DNA of 6,384 nt from Clostridia bacterium (GTDB lineage: Bacteria; Bacillota; Clostridia; Christensenellales; CAG-1252), in the NCBI GenBank assembly GCA_009928745.1, contig SACC01000078.1, positions 1-6,384 on the forward strand, in the 5' to 3' direction. Numbering within the stretch: position 1 is the first letter of the stretch; every line of letters begins with the position of its first letter. Shown piece after piece: positions 5,848-6,384 of this stretch. Both the position numbers and the translations under genes were made by a program. Below the pieces are notes generated by a model. That model was not told the DNA's origin, made no database searches, and was given only the letters and a program-made list of their open reading frames with translations.

Positions 5848-6384
5848 TCAGTCCCCATTATAGTCTATTGCAATTATCGGAGCATTGTTTGACCTTAATA
5901 CAAGATTTCCTTGTCTCCAATCAATTATTTCTGTAGTATTAGCATCTATACTCACAATTGTTCCGCCAAGCTGTGTAACAGCCGCCGCCGCATAGGTGCC
6001 CAGCAATAACTTGCTTGCTGACGCAACGTCTCTTATATATTCCTTAACAACATATCCGTTACTGCTGTTATATGTTTTTGTAGCGTTAAATATAAGTTCA
6101 AGTTGTTTTTTTACATTGATTTTATTAATTGTGGCTCCAGTTACCGCTATGCCCCGCGCTACATCGTCATTTGCAAGAACAATAAGCTCAAACACTCCGT
6201 TAAGCGGAAAAAAGCTTTCTGAAAATTGATAATGCACACTGCTGTGCAGCTCCAATACGCCGCTGTCTTTCTTTATAAGATAACAACCGGAGGTAGCTAC
6301 TGCCTCTATCCTTATCGCGTTACCGTTGCGGGCTACGATTAGCACATCATAGTCTTGACTGTTCAGACTAGCATTATCTAGTAT
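5848..6384 (-). CDS. Unrecognised protein, C-terminal 178 residues (5' end beyond right edge)
   Basis: The frame stays open to the window edge: 13 more sense codons precede the GTG at 6345, with no stop, so I treat this as the 3' part of a longer gene rather than a 165-residue protein starting at that GTG. No ribosome binding site precedes the GTG. The visible part is rich in alternating hydrophobic strands in its first half (for example VLIVARNGNAIRI and GVFELIVLAND), then has a mixed helical stretch (VKKQLELIFNATKTYN and DVASASKLLLGTYAAAAV) and a final strand pair ending IIAIDYNGD. I see no transmembrane segment and no motif I can name. It ends 37 bp before the kinase gene, so it is probably co-transcribed and may be a functional partner. 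Confidence 0.75.
   Translation of the reverse strand: MLDNASLNSQDYDVLIVARNGNAIRIEAVATSGCYLIKKDSGVLELHSSVHYQFSESFFPLNGVFELIVLANDDVARGIAVTGATINKINVKKQLELIFNATKTYNSSNGYVVKEYIRDVASASKLLLGTYAAAAVTQLGGTIVSIDANTTEIIDWRQGNLVLRSNNAPIIAIDYNGD

Overview
The window looks like chromosome from a low-GC, endospore-forming Firmicute, most likely a member of the Clostridia. The evidence is a full-length SpoIIE phosphatase, a Gram-positive-type signal peptidase I, strong GGAGG-type ribosome binding sites, sigma-A promoters with perfect TATAAT boxes, and GC content that looks moderately low (about 40% by eye). All six genes I can support lie on the minus strand, so transcription runs from the right end to the left. 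The long open frames on the plus strand are antisense shadows.

In transcription order: (1) an unrecognised gene whose beginning lies beyond the right edge (5848-6384); (2) a small intact protein-kinase-fold protein 37 bp downstream with a strong RBS (5184-5810), probably in the same operon; (3) a 171-bp intergenic region with a near-consensus sigma-A promoter, a perfect Spo0A-type box and a cluster of TGCA motifs; (4) an alpha/beta-hydrolase-like protein that lacks the Ser and His of the catalytic triad and carries C-terminal beta domains (3369-5012); (5) signal peptidase I, 8 bp after that stop codon or overlapping it, depending on the start chosen (2665-3360), followed by a rho-independent terminator; (6) spoIIE (309-2570), preceded by a perfect Spo0A-type box; (7) after a 221-bp intergenic region with its own promoter, the first 29 codons of a PHP-domain phosphoesterase running off the left edge (1-87).

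Functionally the core is a sporulation and envelope neighbourhood. SpoIIE dephosphorylates SpoIIAA to activate sigma-F in the forespore, the signal peptidase matures exported proteins, and the kinase is the kind of enzyme that could act on sporulation proteins (in Bacillus subtilis an unrelated-looking Hanks kinase, YabT, also lies close to spoIIE). The points most worth a second look are: the two perfect Spo0A boxes, both intergenic; the absence of any Shine-Dalgarno sequence at spoIIE and lepB, where a -10-like hexamer lies 6-7 nt before the ATG (possible leaderless mRNAs); the pseudo-esterase linked to lepB; and the spoIIE-linked Bud32/RIO-like kinase. I do not see a clearly new multi-gene system. 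There are no mobile elements, CRISPR arrays, tRNAs or rRNAs.
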